Shown: positions 1-8,499 of the stretch, piece by piece
Position numbering within the stretch: position 1 is the first letter of the stretch
Layout: each line of letters starts with the position of its first letter
Origin: Chloroflexota bacterium
Lineage (GTDB): Bacteria > Chloroflexota > UBA11872
Length of the DNA: 64,000 nt
NCBI GenBank assembly: GCA_028873795.1
Contig: JAPPNP010000054.1
Location: 19,708 to 83,707 of the forward strand
Reading direction: 5' to 3'
The notes under the pieces: model-generated
Databases searched by the model: none
What the model saw: only the letters and a program-made list of their open reading frames with translations
What the model was told of the DNA's origin: nothing
Position numbers and translations under genes: made by a program

Positions 1-1
1 A

Positions 2-988
2 GCGGCTCTGTTCGACCTGACCCCGTTCGCCAAGTTCGAGGTGACCGGCCCCGGCGCGCTTGGGGCGCTGCAGCGCCTCGCCTCCAACGAGATGGACAAG
101 CCGGTCGGCTCGATCACCTACACGCCGATTCTCACGCCACGCGGGGGCGTCAAGTGCGATCTGACGGTGACGCGGCTCGGCACGGAGCGATTCCTGGTGG
201 TCACCGCCGGTTCCACCGGGCCGCACGACCTGGATTGGATCCGGTCGCATCTACCGGAGGACGGATCGGTCAACGTGGCCGACGTCTCGGCCGAACAATG
301 CTGCGTCGGCCTGTGGGGACCGAACGCCCGCGACGTGCTGCGCCGCGTATGCGAGGACGACGTGAGCAACGCCGGATTTCCCTACCTGACCGCGAAGCCG
401 ATCACCGTGGCCGGAGTTCCGGCGCTGGCGCTGCGCATCTCCTACGTCGGTGAGCCTGGTTGGGAGATTTACGCGCCCGCGGAGCACGGGCTGCGGCTTT
501 GGGATGCGCTCTGGGACGCGGGCCGGCCGCTCGGTCTGATCGCGGCGGGCGGCGGCGCGTTCGACTCGCTGCGGCTCGAAAAGGGCTACCGGCTCTGGGG
601 CAACGACATCCACACGGAGTACAACCCGTTCGAGGCCGGCCTGGGATTCGCCGTGAAGATGAGGAAAGGCGAATTCATCGGCAAGCAGGCGCTCAGCGAA
701 ACCAGGGCGCAGGGTCTGACGCGGCGGCTGTGCTGCATGACCCTGGACGACCCGAGCCGCGTCGTCATGGGCAAGGAGCCCATCTTGGACGGCGATCGCG
801 TGCTGGGCTATGTGACCAGCGCGAACTACGGCCACTCCATCGGCCGCGGCATCGTGTATGGCTACCTGCCAACTGGCCCGGCAGCGGCTGGGACCAGGGT
901 GGATGTCCTCTACTTCGGCGAGCGCCTCACGGCGACGGTGGCCAACGATCCGCTCTACGATCCGGACGGCAGCAGGTTGACGGCGTGA
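2..988 (+). CDS. GcvT-domain protein, C-terminal part of a dimethylglycine/sarcosine dehydrogenase-like enzyme (5' truncated by window)
   Basis: The reading frame is open from base 2 (AALFDLTPFAKFEVTG), so the GTG at 41 given in the ORF track is internal and the gene starts outside the window. The visible 328 residues match the folate-binding aminomethyltransferase (GcvT) module that ends dimethylglycine and sarcosine dehydrogenases: LTPFAKF near the start, ALRISYVGEPGWEIY in the middle, SLRLEKGYRLWG, then NPFEAGLGFAVK and FIGKQAL. In that family an N-terminal FAD domain oxidises an N-methyl group and this module passes the carbon to tetrahydrofolate. Whether the FAD domain exists here cannot be seen. 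A DmdA-like gene follows 73 bases downstream on the same strand, suggesting shared one-carbon metabolism. Confidence 0.8.
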   Translation, partial: AALFDLTPFAKFEVTGPGALGALQRLASNEMDKPVGSITYTPILTPRGGVKCDLTVTRLGTERFLVVTAGSTGPHDLDWIRSHLPEDGSVNVADVSAEQCCVGLWGPNARDVLRRVCEDDVSNAGFPYLTAKPITVAGVPALALRISYVGEPGWEIYAPAEHGLRLWDALWDAGRPLGLIAAGGGAFDSLRLEKGYRLWGNDIHTEYNPFEAGLGFAVKMRKGEFIGKQALSETRAQGLTRRLCCMTLDDPSRVVMGKEPILDGDRVLGYVTSANYGHSIGRGIVYGYLPTGPAAAGTRVDVLYFGERLTATVANDPLYDPDGSRLTA

Positions 989-1061
989 ACCACACTGACG
1001 CTCTGGCGGCTGGCGAGATGCCGCATCGGTGCAACGACCGACGGCGACTGGAGGTCCTCGG

Positions 1062-2303
1062 ATGACGCAAACGCTGGTGATCGACGGACTCAAGCCGCGT
1101 CGCGTGCCGATCAATCTGCGGCAGAGCGGCAACAGCGACGCGCGAATGCTCATCTCCACACGCGTCAGAAAGTCTCCCTGGTGGCACCTGTCAAAGGCCG
1201 CGGGATGTTGGGCTTACACCACCTACAACCACATGTACCACCCACGCGCCTACATCAAGCCCGAGGACGGCGGGCTGCTCGAGGAATACCGCTACCTCAC
1301 GCAGCACGTCAGCATGTGGGACGTCGCGGTGGAGCGACAGATCCAGGTCAAGGGCCCGGACGCCGCCGACTTCGTCAACCTGCTGATCACGCGCGACGTG
1401 CACGCGCTGCTGCCGCCGATGCAGGCGCGCTACGTGATCCTGTGCAACCAGCACGGCGGTGTCATCAACGACCCGGTGCTGCTGCGGGTCGCGGAGGACG
1501 AATTCTGGTTCAGCATTTCGGACTCGGATGTCCTGCTTTGGGCGCAGGGCGTCAATGCCAACGCCGGCTACGACGTCGACATCAACGAGATCGACGTGGC
1601 CCCGGTTCAGATCCAGGGACCCAAGTCGGCCCCGCTGATGGAGAAGGTGTTCGGTCCGCAGGTGCGGCAAATCCCCTACTACGGCCTGCTGCACGCCACG
1701 CTCAACGGCCATGCGGTCACGATTTCTCGCACGGGCTTCTCGGCTGAGATCGGCTTTGAAATCTATCTGCACGACGCCATGCGCCACGCGGATGACGTGT
1801 GGCCGCACATCCTGGAGCAGGGCGCGGAATTCAACCTGCGCGTCATCGCTCCCAGCCACATCCGACGTCTGGAGGCCGGCATCCTCTCCTACGGCCAGGA
1901 CCTGGACATCGAGAACAACCCATATGAGGTCCGGCTCGGCTGGCAGGTGGATCTGACCAAGGACAACTTCATCGGCAAGGACGCGCTGGCCAGGATCAAG
2001 GCCGAGGGCGTGACCCAGCGGCTGGTTGGGTTGAGGGTCGGGGGCGATCCGATCACCTGGTACAACGAGGATTTCTACCTGGTCCAGGACGCCGAGTCCG
2101 GCCGCGACGTGGGCTACGTCACCAGCGCCTTCTGGTCGCCAAATGTCGGGTCGAACATCGCCCTGGCGGTCATGCCGCCCACGCACTGGAAGCGTGGCGC
2201 CCGCGTGAAGGTGCAGCTCCCGCAGGATGGTCCCGTCGACGCGGAGGTGGTGCGAGTGCCCTTCGTCGACCCGACCAAGGAGCGGCCAAAGACGGCCCTT
2301 TGA
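1062..2303 (+). CDS. DmdA-like aminomethyltransferase (putative dimethylsulfoniopropionate demethylase)
   Basis: A 413-residue GcvT-fold protein. The ATG at 1062 is preferred over the GTG at 1029 because GGAGG lies 7 bases upstream. From memory of the DMSP demethylase DmdA, the order of motifs agrees well: YNHMYHP, WDVAVERQ, FSISDSDVL, IQGPKSAPLMEKVFG, then LSYGQDLDIENNPYE and FIGKDAL. DmdA moves a methyl group from DMSP to tetrahydrofolate, giving methylmercaptopropionate. The likeness to DmdA is stronger than to glycine-cleavage T protein, but the GcvT superfamily holds many DmdA-like proteins of unknown substrate. The upstream neighbour is also a GcvT protein. Cytoplasmic; no signal peptide. 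Confidence 0.7.
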   Translation: MTQTLVIDGLKPRRVPINLRQSGNSDARMLISTRVRKSPWWHLSKAAGCWAYTTYNHMYHPRAYIKPEDGGLLEEYRYLTQHVSMWDVAVERQIQVKGPDAADFVNLLITRDVHALLPPMQARYVILCNQHGGVINDPVLLRVAEDEFWFSISDSDVLLWAQGVNANAGYDVDINEIDVAPVQIQGPKSAPLMEKVFGPQVRQIPYYGLLHATLNGHAVTISRTGFSAEIGFEIYLHDAMRHADDVWPHILEQGAEFNLRVIAPSHIRRLEAGILSYGQDLDIENNPYEVRLGWQVDLTKDNFIGKDALARIKAEGVTQRLVGLRVGGDPITWYNEDFYLVQDAESGRDVGYVTSAFWSPNVGSNIALAVMPPTHWKRGARVKVQLPQDGPVDAEVVRVPFVDPTKERPKTAL

Positions 2304-2311
2304 CAGGCGGC

Positions 2312-2341
2312 GGATTCCGGCCCGCAACGGAATGACGGAGG
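2312..2341. repeat. Family A intergenic palindrome (degenerate copy)
   Basis: Contains GGATTCCGG and CGGAATGACGGAGG, the reverse orientation of the repeat seen intact at 7151 and 12705. It lies between convergent genes. Confidence 0.6.
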
Positions 2342-2361
2342 GGGCGGTCCCTCACCCCGAT

Positions 2362-2387
2362 CCCCCGCCCAATACGGGGGCGGGCGG
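2362..2387. terminator. Possible bidirectional terminator hairpin
   Basis: CCCCCG and CGGGGG form a 6-bp GC stem around a short loop, with a second register CCGCCC/GGGCGG. It sits between the convergent ends at 2303 and 2405. There is no long T tract, so this is only a candidate. Confidence 0.35.
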
Positions 2388-2404
2388 TTCTTGCCGTGTG
2401 TTCG

Positions 2405-3112
2405 CTAGCAGGCCGACCAGGTGGCCGAGCAGCCGTCGTCGAACTTGGCCCCGACGGTCACCGAAATGATCTTGATCTCCTCCTGCGGAACGGACCCCTC
2501 ACCGTCAGATCCCTCGGCAACCGGCACCGCCTCGATCTTTTCCAGGGTAGCGACCGATGGTTTGTGTTCGTCCTTCAGTTGCCCGAACAGCGTGAAGTCT
2601 GGCGGCAGGCGGTCTTGCGCCGTGAGGTCATCCAAAATGATGAAGAACTGGGAGCCGTTGGAGTCGGGCGTGCCCTTGTTGGCCATGGCCAGCCCGCCGC
2701 GGATGTACGGCCGCTGGGGCGGCTCGATCTCGAATGAGTAGCCCGGCCCACCGGTGCCCGTGCCAGAGGGATCGCCGCCTTGCACCATGAAGCCGGGAAT
2801 CAGGCGATGGAAGGTTACGCCGTCGAAGTAGCCCTCGTTGGCGAGGAAGATGAAGTTGTTGACGGCCAGCGGCGCCTCTTCGTGGAACAGCGCGAAGCTC
2901 ATGCGCCCATGGTTGGTGGCAATGATCACCCAAGGCTCACCCTTGGGAATGTTGTCCATCTCCGGGTAGGCGTTGTAGGGCCCCCCCTCGGCTGATTGAG
3001 TCGAGACCGTCGAACCGGTCGAACCGGTCGAACCGGTCGATCCCGTCGTGCCTTCGCCACAGGCGGCTAACACAAGCACGAATACCAACCCGACCAAGAT
3101 TGCCCGCCACAT
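2405..3112 (-). CDS. Peptidyl-prolyl cis-trans isomerase, cyclophilin type, lipoprotein
   Basis: A 235-residue cyclophilin. The N-terminus is a lipoprotein signal (hydrophobic stretch ending LAAC), so the mature protein is probably anchored outside the membrane. A low-complexity linker of repeated GST follows, then a full cyclophilin domain with FHRLIPGFMVQGGD, GTPDSNGSQFFI and FTLFGQL, which carry the catalytic Arg and the substrate-pocket residues. Likely role: folding of exported proteins. The ATG at 3112 is chosen; a GTG codon directly precedes it. The C-terminus carries two Cys residues (CSATWSAC), which could form a disulfide. Convergent with the DmdA-like gene; no operon partner is obvious. 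Confidence 0.9.
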   Translation of the reverse strand: MWRAILVGLVFVLVLAACGEGTTGSTGSTGSTGSTVSTQSAEGGPYNAYPEMDNIPKGEPWVIIATNHGRMSFALFHEEAPLAVNNFIFLANEGYFDGVTFHRLIPGFMVQGGDPSGTGTGGPGYSFEIEPPQRPYIRGGLAMANKGTPDSNGSQFFIILDDLTAQDRLPPDFTLFGQLKDEHKPSVATLEKIEAVPVAEGSDGEGSVPQEEIKIISVTVGAKFDDGCSATWSAC

Positions 3113-3202
3113 CACGCACCAACCTCCGCAAGTCCGCAGCAGCGGGCATTGTCCCAGAGCACGGCGCGGCCTGAAAAGCCGCCGCCGGTCGGATGTTTGG
3201 CC

Positions 3203-3964
3203 CTAGCCGGAAGACTCCTCAGCGGGGACAAGCTCGCGCCGACCCTGATACAGCCCCAGCCCGATGACGAACAGCGCCAGGGCGCCGATCATCTGGAAGA
3301 CGTTGTTCACCAGCAGCAGCGTGACGGTGTCGAGGCCGGGAGCGAGCAGCGCAATCAAGAAGTTGATGATGGCGCCCACTCCGATGATGACCAGAACGTA
3401 GGACGCGAGCTTGAAGGCATTCAGGCCGCTGAACCGTCCGGCCAGCCCAATCCCGGTCAGGGCCGACGCGACGGGATAGAGCCACAAGAACCCCATGAGC
3501 AATCCGGCAATGTCGATCTGAACGTCCAGGGCGAATTGCGCGAGCTGCGCTTGCGCTTCGGCGGACTCGGCCGAGTCCAGGCTGCGCTGCATCAGGTAAA
3601 TCACCATGTGTCGCTGGGCCAGGCCAAGAACGAATATGCCCCAGCCGAACAGACTGGTGACGACCCCTAGTCGCAAGGCCGTGCTCGCCAAGGATCGCTC
3701 ACCATTGCCGAGACGGTAGAGGGCGACGAAGCCGTAGGCGTAGAACAGCATGCCGAGGATCAACAGCATCGTCATCACGTGCCCCAAGACGGCTTGCTCG
3801 CCTAGGGGTACGATCGCCGCGGCGAAGTCCGTTTGGTCCACCGGGCTCACAAAAGGACCGCCGGGAAAGAACAAGCCCGCCACGATGGTGAGGACGACGC
3901 CCGCCATCAGGGCGAGACCCGTGCCTTTGTTTCCGATCAGCATGCTTGAGTTCACGGTCCTCAT
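3203..3964 (-). CDS. Hypothetical multi-pass membrane protein
   Basis: Not recognised as a named family. The ATG at 3964 is chosen over the longer ORF start at 4009 because AGGAAAG stands just upstream and the extra 15 residues look non-coding. The 253-residue protein has about six hydrophobic segments: an N-terminal one (LALMAGVVLTIVAGLFF), two in the middle third, and three in the C-terminal half. A hydrophilic loop rich in Ala, Glu and Gln (SAESAEAQAQLAQF) lies near residue 145. The layout resembles DUF4386-type membrane proteins, but that is a guess. It is divergent from the cytochrome pair, sharing an AT-rich upstream region. Confidence 0.7.
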   Translation of the reverse strand: MRTVNSSMLIGNKGTGLALMAGVVLTIVAGLFFPGGPFVSPVDQTDFAAAIVPLGEQAVLGHVMTMLLILGMLFYAYGFVALYRLGNGERSLASTALRLGVVTSLFGWGIFVLGLAQRHMVIYLMQRSLDSAESAEAQAQLAQFALDVQIDIAGLLMGFLWLYPVASALTGIGLAGRFSGLNAFKLASYVLVIIGVGAIINFLIALLAPGLDTVTLLLVNNVFQMIGALALFVIGLGLYQGRRELVPAEESSG

Positions 3965-4014
3965 CGCCCTTTCCTGTGCGCACGATGCCAGCGTTGCACG
4001 GGCATACACTAACA

Positions 4015-4125
4015 GGCCAATTCGGATTCGCGCAATCCGGCGAAACGAACCAATATAGAGATAAGTTTACAATTGAGCGCAATATGTAAGAAGTGCTATT
4101 CAATTGCTATTGCGGCGACTTCACA
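4015..4125. promoter_or_regulatory. AT-rich divergent promoter region
   Basis: This stretch is clearly AT-richer than its surroundings and separates the divergent genes at 3964 (-) and 4178 (+). On the plus strand TTGAGC (4073) and TATTCA (4097) are 18 bases apart and could be -35/-10 elements. On the minus strand TATATT near 4055 is a possible -10. These are pattern matches only. Confidence 0.35.
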
Positions 4126-4177
4126 GGCCATGGTAATCTCAAGAAAGGTGTGAGTTTTTGCTTCGCACTAACCCCGC

Positions 4178-4744
4178 ATGACCAAAGATACGTCCTTCCC
4201 GATGTGCTGCTCTGCCGCGACTGTCGGCGTGCATGCGACCCAAAGCATTGCGGTGGCGACGATCGCAGCGCATCGCGGCCGGGCGGCCATCTCCATGCTC
4301 GTGGCGGCAGTGGTGCTGATCGTGGTCAGCGGGTGTGGTGACGCGGAAGAGCCGCCGTACGCTTCTGAAGCATCGCCGGTCGCGACCACCGAAGCCACTG
4401 AAGTCGCGGCCGTCGAGACCGCGCAGCCCGCCTTTTCCGAGACAGCCCTCGCGGGCGAGAAGCTGTTCAACGCCAATTGCGCCCTCTGTCACGGCGAAAG
4501 CGCCGCGGGCACCACGCAGGGCCCGACGCTCATCGACCGGATTTACCATCCCGGCCATCACTCGGACTTCAGCTTCCGCCGCGCGGTGGCCCAAGGAGTC
4601 CGGCAACACCACTGGACATTTGGCGACATGCTTCCGGTCGCGACGGTCACGGCCGACGAGGTCGAGCAAATCATCTGCTATGTCCGGGAACTCCAGCGCG
4701 AGGCTGGCATATTCGACGGCGATAGCTTCGCCACGGTGTGCTGA
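4178..4744 (+). CDS. Small c-type cytochrome lipoprotein (first of a pair)
   Basis: One haem-binding CxxCH motif (CALCHGES) sits about 100 residues in, inside a typical class I cytochrome c core starting GEKLFNANC and ending with the helix TADEVEQIICYVRELQRE. A Met in GDMLPV could be the distal haem ligand. The N-terminus contains a hydrophobic stretch ending VVSGC, which reads as a lipobox, followed by a Glu/Ala/Thr-rich linker. The start is uncertain: ATG 4178 gives a long n-region, while GTG 4253 or ATG 4295 would give a more usual lipoprotein signal. The His-rich segment HPGHHSDF is unusual. Probably a membrane-anchored electron carrier with the next gene. Confidence 0.8.
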   Translation: MTKDTSFPMCCSAATVGVHATQSIAVATIAAHRGRAAISMLVAAVVLIVVSGCGDAEEPPYASEASPVATTEATEVAAVETAQPAFSETALAGEKLFNANCALCHGESAAGTTQGPTLIDRIYHPGHHSDFSFRRAVAQGVRQHHWTFGDMLPVATVTADEVEQIICYVRELQREAGIFDGDSFATVC

Positions 4745-4854
4745 TTCACGGCGCGCGGTCCAACGTCGAGAGATCATGTCGGATGCGGCGAGATCCATGC
4801 CGTCGGAAGCTCCCATTGCCGGAAGTGCGGCGCCGGCGCTCGATCCCTGTGCCG

Positions 4855-5355
4855 ATGGACCGCGTTGCGCCAATCCTCGCCTTGTTCGCACTCTTGGCTG
4901 CCCTGCTTGTCGCCTGCGGCCCGGATCAGGGCGAAGCTTCGCCAAACGCCGCCGCGGCGGTGCCGGCGCCTCTCACCGGACGCGAGCTCTTCGCGGCAAA
5001 CTGCGCCACCTGCCATGGAGCCGAGGGTGAAGGTCAACCCAACTGGCACATCGCCAACGACGACGGCACCCTGCCGGCCCCGCCCCTCAACGGCGACGGT
5101 CACACCTGGCACCACGCGGATGGGTTGCTCTACCGCATCGTCAGCCAGGGCGGAGCCCAGTTTGAAAGCCCGAGCGATCCCAGCTTCAAGAGCGCTATGC
5201 CGGCGTTCGAAGACCGCCTGAGCCACGAAGAAATCATCGCCGTGCTGACATACGTCAAGAGCCTGTGGGGCAACAAGGTAAGGATGGACTTTTCCATCCG
5301 CGAGTCACAGGCATTGTTCAGTGAGCGAGACCCGTTTCCGCCTCAGAGCCCCTAG
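4855..5355 (+). CDS. Small c-type cytochrome lipoprotein (second of a pair)
   Basis: A 166-residue protein starting at ATG 4855, chosen because it gives a compact lipoprotein signal (MDRVAPILALFALLAALLVAC). The longer ORF start at 4738 overlaps the upstream gene and encodes Arg-rich non-conserved sequence. The haem motif is CATCHGAEGEGQ, preceded by GRELFAANC, and the fold ends with SHEEIIAVLTYVKSLWG. SAMPAFEDRL supplies a candidate Met haem ligand. The core layout matches the upstream cytochrome, so the two look like a tandem pair that diverged. No terminal oxidase or dehydrogenase gene is next to them, so their electron partner is unknown. Confidence 0.85.
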   Translation: MDRVAPILALFALLAALLVACGPDQGEASPNAAAAVPAPLTGRELFAANCATCHGAEGEGQPNWHIANDDGTLPAPPLNGDGHTWHHADGLLYRIVSQGGAQFESPSDPSFKSAMPAFEDRLSHEEIIAVLTYVKSLWGNKVRMDFSIRESQALFSERDPFPPQSP

Positions 5356-5360
5356 CAAAC

Positions 5361-5412
5361 CCCCTCCGCCATTCGCGAGACGGCGGGAATCCACCCTTCA
5401 TTGAACCTGGGG
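5361..5412. repeat. Family A long repeat unit
   Basis: CCCCTCCGCCATTCGCGAG followed by GGCGGGAATCCACC and TTCATTGAACCTGGGGG. Nearly the same order is seen at 7023-7075. It lies in the gap 5356-5646, which otherwise holds only the family B palindrome and no gene I can support. Confidence 0.6.
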
Positions 5413-5510
5413 GCGGACAGCATACGCCCGATGTTCCACAAGCCCGACCGGGTGTTGCAGAGGTCGCCGAAGGCCGGAGTCTAGGAGCCGCTGAGGCTAT
5501 TGCCCGACGG

Positions 5511-5534
5511 GTAGGGGCGGTTCGCGAACCGCCC
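5511..5534. repeat. Family B palindrome
   Basis: GTAGGGGCGGTTCGCGAACCGCCC folds as a GGGCGGTTCG-type perfect hairpin. It lies just downstream of the cytochrome genes and ahead of the convergent end of the binding-protein gene, so it could act as a terminator. Confidence 0.6.
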
Positions 5535-5646
5535 TGGTCCACTAGTTCAAGTGTCTCCCTCGCGGGTATCGATCGACGGACTGTCGCACCAGCTTGGGAC
5601 ACATGGCGCCGATCCCCACGGCCGCCGCTAACCGGTCGGGGAAGAC

Positions 5647-6873
5647 CTAAGGAACGGCGGGCGCCCCCAACACTCGGAAACCCAGATTCTCCGCCGTGCG
5701 CTCGGCCACCGGCAGCACCTCGATGACGACGTGGGACACGCCCACCACGTCGCCGTTGGCGTCAAAGCTGTAGTCGTCGCCGATGGCCCCGCTCCAGGTC
5801 AGGTTGTAGAGACAGTCCCGGAAGCCGTCGGCGTCCTGGTCGTCGTTTGTCTGGCGCAGGCACTCGGCCGCGATGTAGACGCCGTCGTAGGCCGAGCCCT
5901 GGAACCAGGGCCAAGGCGCGATGCCGAAGCGGGCGTTGAAACTGTCGAGGAACTTTCGGCCGATATCGGTGTCCAGGTCGGGATTGGGGACGACGGCCTT
6001 GAGTCCGGTGGCGGCCTCGCCGGCGATGTCGAGGGAGTTGGCCCCGGTGGGAACCACCTCGGAGTAGATCGGGCCTTCGTAGCCCAGTTCACGGACCTGC
6101 TTGATGATGGTTCCGCCGGAGACCTCGCCTTGGGCGGCAATCAGGAGGGCGTCGGGAGTCTCGGCGAGCAGCTTTGTCAGCTGGGTGCGGAAGTCGATGG
6201 CCTCTGTGGGGTAGCTCTCCGCCGCGACCACCACGCCGCCCAGCTTCTCGAATTGCAAGACCGCCGAGCGGCGCGCGCCCTCGGCGTAGTCGGTGGCCTC
6301 GGTGATCGTGCCGATCGCGCGAATCCCGTCGGTCCACATCGTGTTGCCGATGTCGGCGCCGACCTTCAGCGAGTTGATGGCGGTGCGGAAGATGTAGTCG
6401 CCGGCGTCGCTGATGTCGGGGCTGGTGGAGGATGCCGAAAAGAGGACGACGCCCTCCTGCTCCGCCAAGGGCGCGACGCCAAGCGTGGCCCCGCTGCACG
6501 TCGCGCCCAGGATGATCTTGACGCGTTCCACGTCCGTCAGCCGCTTGTACGCCGTGATGGCGTCCGCGGACGTGCACTTGGAGTCCTCCACGATGAGCTT
6601 TAGCGAACGCCCATTGATGCCGCCCGCGGCGTTGATCTCCTCCACCGCGATCAGCTTGGACCGGGAAAAAGGAATGCCATAGGACTCACCCACGCCGGTC
6701 AGCGAGTCCAGCGCGCCAATCACGAAGGGCTCCTGCGAGGAGTCGGCCTGACCCGATGCGCCCGCGGCGGCCGTCGACGCGGGCTCGGCGCCGGGGGTCG
6801 GTGCCACCTGCTCGCCGCACGCAAGCAGAAGCACTACCGTCAGGGCGAGAAAGGCGAGGGTCTTGCAGGACAT
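5647..6873 (-). CDS. ABC transporter substrate-binding lipoprotein, branched-chain amino acid (LivK) type
   Basis: A 408-residue periplasmic-binding-protein fold. The ATG at 6873 gives a clean lipoprotein signal (MSCKTLAFLALTVVLLLAC); the track start at 6882 is a TTG. The mature protein opens with FVIGALDSLTGVGESYG and AVEEINAAGGINGR, the hallmark of type I binding proteins of the LivK/UrtA group. ATCSGATLGVAPLAEQEG and FSASSTSPDISDAGDY follow in the ligand cleft. The substrate could be an amino acid, urea or an aromatic acid; it cannot be told from sequence alone. No Liv-type permease or ATPase genes are in this window, so the gene is an orphan here. Confidence 0.88.
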   Translation of the reverse strand: MSCKTLAFLALTVVLLLACGEQVAPTPGAEPASTAAAGASGQADSSQEPFVIGALDSLTGVGESYGIPFSRSKLIAVEEINAAGGINGRSLKLIVEDSKCTSADAITAYKRLTDVERVKIILGATCSGATLGVAPLAEQEGVVLFSASSTSPDISDAGDYIFRTAINSLKVGADIGNTMWTDGIRAIGTITEATDYAEGARRSAVLQFEKLGGVVVAAESYPTEAIDFRTQLTKLLAETPDALLIAAQGEVSGGTIIKQVRELGYEGPIYSEVVPTGANSLDIAGEAATGLKAVVPNPDLDTDIGRKFLDSFNARFGIAPWPWFQGSAYDGVYIAAECLRQTNDDQDADGFRDCLYNLTWSGAIGDDYSFDANGDVVGVSHVVIEVLPVAERTAENLGFRVLGAPAVP

Positions 6874-7012
6874 GGAATTCAAGCCAGACTGCGTTCGCCC
6901 ATGTTCAGCCCGCTACTCGGAATCCATGGTACGGCGTCTCAATTGCCCCTCGCGTGGTCTGGACGCCCGAATAGCGGGCGACATTGAGACCGTCATTCCC
7001 GCGACGGGAGAC

Positions 7013-7075
7013 CTTTGCGTAACCCCTCCGTCATTCTCGCGAAGGCGGGAATCCACCATTCAATGAATCTGGAGG
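7013..7075. repeat. Family A long repeat unit
   Basis: TTGCGTAACCCCTCCGTCATTC, then GGCGGGAATCCACCATTCAATGAATCTGGAGG. It shares its left flank with the copy at 12698 and its right flank with the copy at 5361. The gap 6874-7265 holds this and one further copy; I see no gene there. Confidence 0.65.
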
Positions 7076-7150
7076 CAGTTGGGATGCGCACGGTCAGCCT
7101 TCGGCAGACTGAATTCTGCAAAGGTCTCCGAAGAGAGAACTCTGCATAAC

Positions 7151-7182
7151 CCTCCGTCATTCCGGCGAAAGCCGGAATCCAG
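7151..7182. repeat. Family A palindrome, canonical copy
   Basis: CCTCCGTCATTCCGGC, GAAA, then GCCGGAATCC. The stem ATTCCGGC/GCCGGAAT is perfect with a GAAA tetraloop. Confidence 0.7.
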
Positions 7183-7265
7183 TCCTCGCTCCACCTGGAG
7201 CCGCCCAGGGTGCTCCGCGCTATCCCGAGGCTGCCTCGGATATGCAAGAGTCTCCAAGGAACGGA

Positions 7266-8252
7266 TTACCCAGCCAACTCCCGTACCTTCGGAACAATGA
7301 CTCTGAACATGCGCTCGACTTCAGCCTTCAGCCACGCTTGGTAATCCGGCCACTTATCGCGGTCTTCTAGCTCCGCATCCGTCCGAACCATGACCCTCTT
7401 GATGCTCTCGGATTCCCACGGTTGCCAGTGGTATTGCTGCCCGGCGTCGCGGTGAATCAGGTCCGCTGACTCGGCTAGCCCGTCGAACCTAGCTTGTCGA
7501 TCGCGACCAAAGAACTCTAGGGCAACCCGCAACTCCCCGACCGAAAATGCCTCTCTGGCGGAATTCCATGCTGTGAAGAACGAAACAACTCTGATACCCG
7601 AGATTCCTACGCCGTGTGTCATGTACGAGTGCGGCCTCGGCCTACCGCACGGAACATCTCCTTCGGCGTCCATGAGTTCTGAGAAGCCTGCCCAAAACTC
7701 AAGCTGTATGGCCTGAGTTTCGCTTAGCTCACCGACTGACCCAGTTCCGGCTTGCACTGTCTTCGCCCAGTCATTCGGCTGCACGACCACGTTAAACCGC
7801 GGCGCGGGCCGCGAGTCGTCGATCTTCAACAGTTCAATCTCGATTCCGAAGTAGGCGTAATCCCGTGCGGTGCTGGCGTTCAAAAGATCCAGGGCAGCTC
7901 GATGCTCGTCGCGGAATTCCTCGGCAATCCAAACCACTGTCCGTGCATTCAGCCCTGCCGCGTAGGTAAGCAGCTTGCCCAGGTGATCGTGGTCGGTGCG
8001 TGCGTATTGGTTCTCGATGACAACCCACGATTCGTCATCGTCTCCTCCGTCCAAACGACGGCAGAGGATGTCCGCGCTGAATCCTCCAACTGCTTGCTCG
8101 ATTCCGTGCGGCTCCAGCGTCAGGCCGAGCGCCTCGCCCAATCGCTCCAAGTTGTCGGATTGCGCCAGCCAGGGTGTGAAATGCTGTGCCTCTTCTGCCC
8201 AGACGGTGCGCAGAGGGACGTGCTCAAGTTTTGAAATCGAAATGTCCGGCAT
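7266..8252 (-). CDS. DUF4268-type protein with PD-(D/E)XK nuclease-like N-terminal domain
   Basis: A 328-residue protein. ATG 8252 is chosen (MPDISISKLEHVPLRTVW) with GGGAG upstream; the track start at 8276 adds eight residues. The N-terminal half has a restriction-nuclease-like core: a strand with FSADILCRR, then SWVVIENQY, then HDHLGKLLTYAAGLNARTVVWIAEEFRDEHRAALDLLN. In the family the conserved Asp and Glu plus following polar residue form a possible metal site; here Gln replaces the usual Lys (IENQ). The C-terminal half resembles DUF4268 (RQARFDGL, WQPWESESIKR). Possible roles are nucleic-acid defence or repair; none is proven. It stands alone between repeat-bearing gaps. Confidence 0.75.
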   Translation of the reverse strand: MPDISISKLEHVPLRTVWAEEAQHFTPWLAQSDNLERLGEALGLTLEPHGIEQAVGGFSADILCRRLDGGDDDESWVVIENQYARTDHDHLGKLLTYAAGLNARTVVWIAEEFRDEHRAALDLLNASTARDYAYFGIEIELLKIDDSRPAPRFNVVVQPNDWAKTVQAGTGSVGELSETQAIQLEFWAGFSELMDAEGDVPCGRPRPHSYMTHGVGISGIRVVSFFTAWNSAREAFSVGELRVALEFFGRDRQARFDGLAESADLIHRDAGQQYHWQPWESESIKRVMVRTDAELEDRDKWPDYQAWLKAEVERMFRVIVPKVRELAG

Positions 8253-8402
8253 GGTGGATACTCCCGAACGTGCCATGTCTCGTCGGCAGATTCCCAGTCT
8301 GTTGATGGTGGGACACTTTATCTCGCCTGTTCACGGACCAACGCCTCGCGACTTCGCTAGAGTGCGGCTGGCGGAATGTAAGGGATTGCAGATGGCGGTG
8401 GG

Positions 8403-8435
8403 GTGGATTCCCGCCTCCGCGGGAATGACGGAGGG
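8403..8435. repeat. Family A palindrome
   Basis: GTGGATTCCCGC, CTCC, GCGGGAATGACGGAGGGG: an inverted copy of the family A unit, in the gap upstream of the sugar operon. Confidence 0.6.
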
Positions 8436-8499
8436 GCGGAGGTGACGGGGCCGACGTGACGCACTCCCGGAGTTTCGAACCACGATTGAAGGTGCGGGC

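Noticed and set aside
251-2327. Minus-strand ORFs opposite the GcvT genes (251-1159 and 1191-2327)
   Set aside because: Shadows of the two GcvT-fold genes; composition Val/Gly/His/Arg with no domain.
6993-7300. Short ORFs (6993-7247, 7060-7257, 7079-7300)
   Set aside because: They are translations of the family A repeats, for example WIPAFAGMT and SGFRRND, a common false-ORF source.
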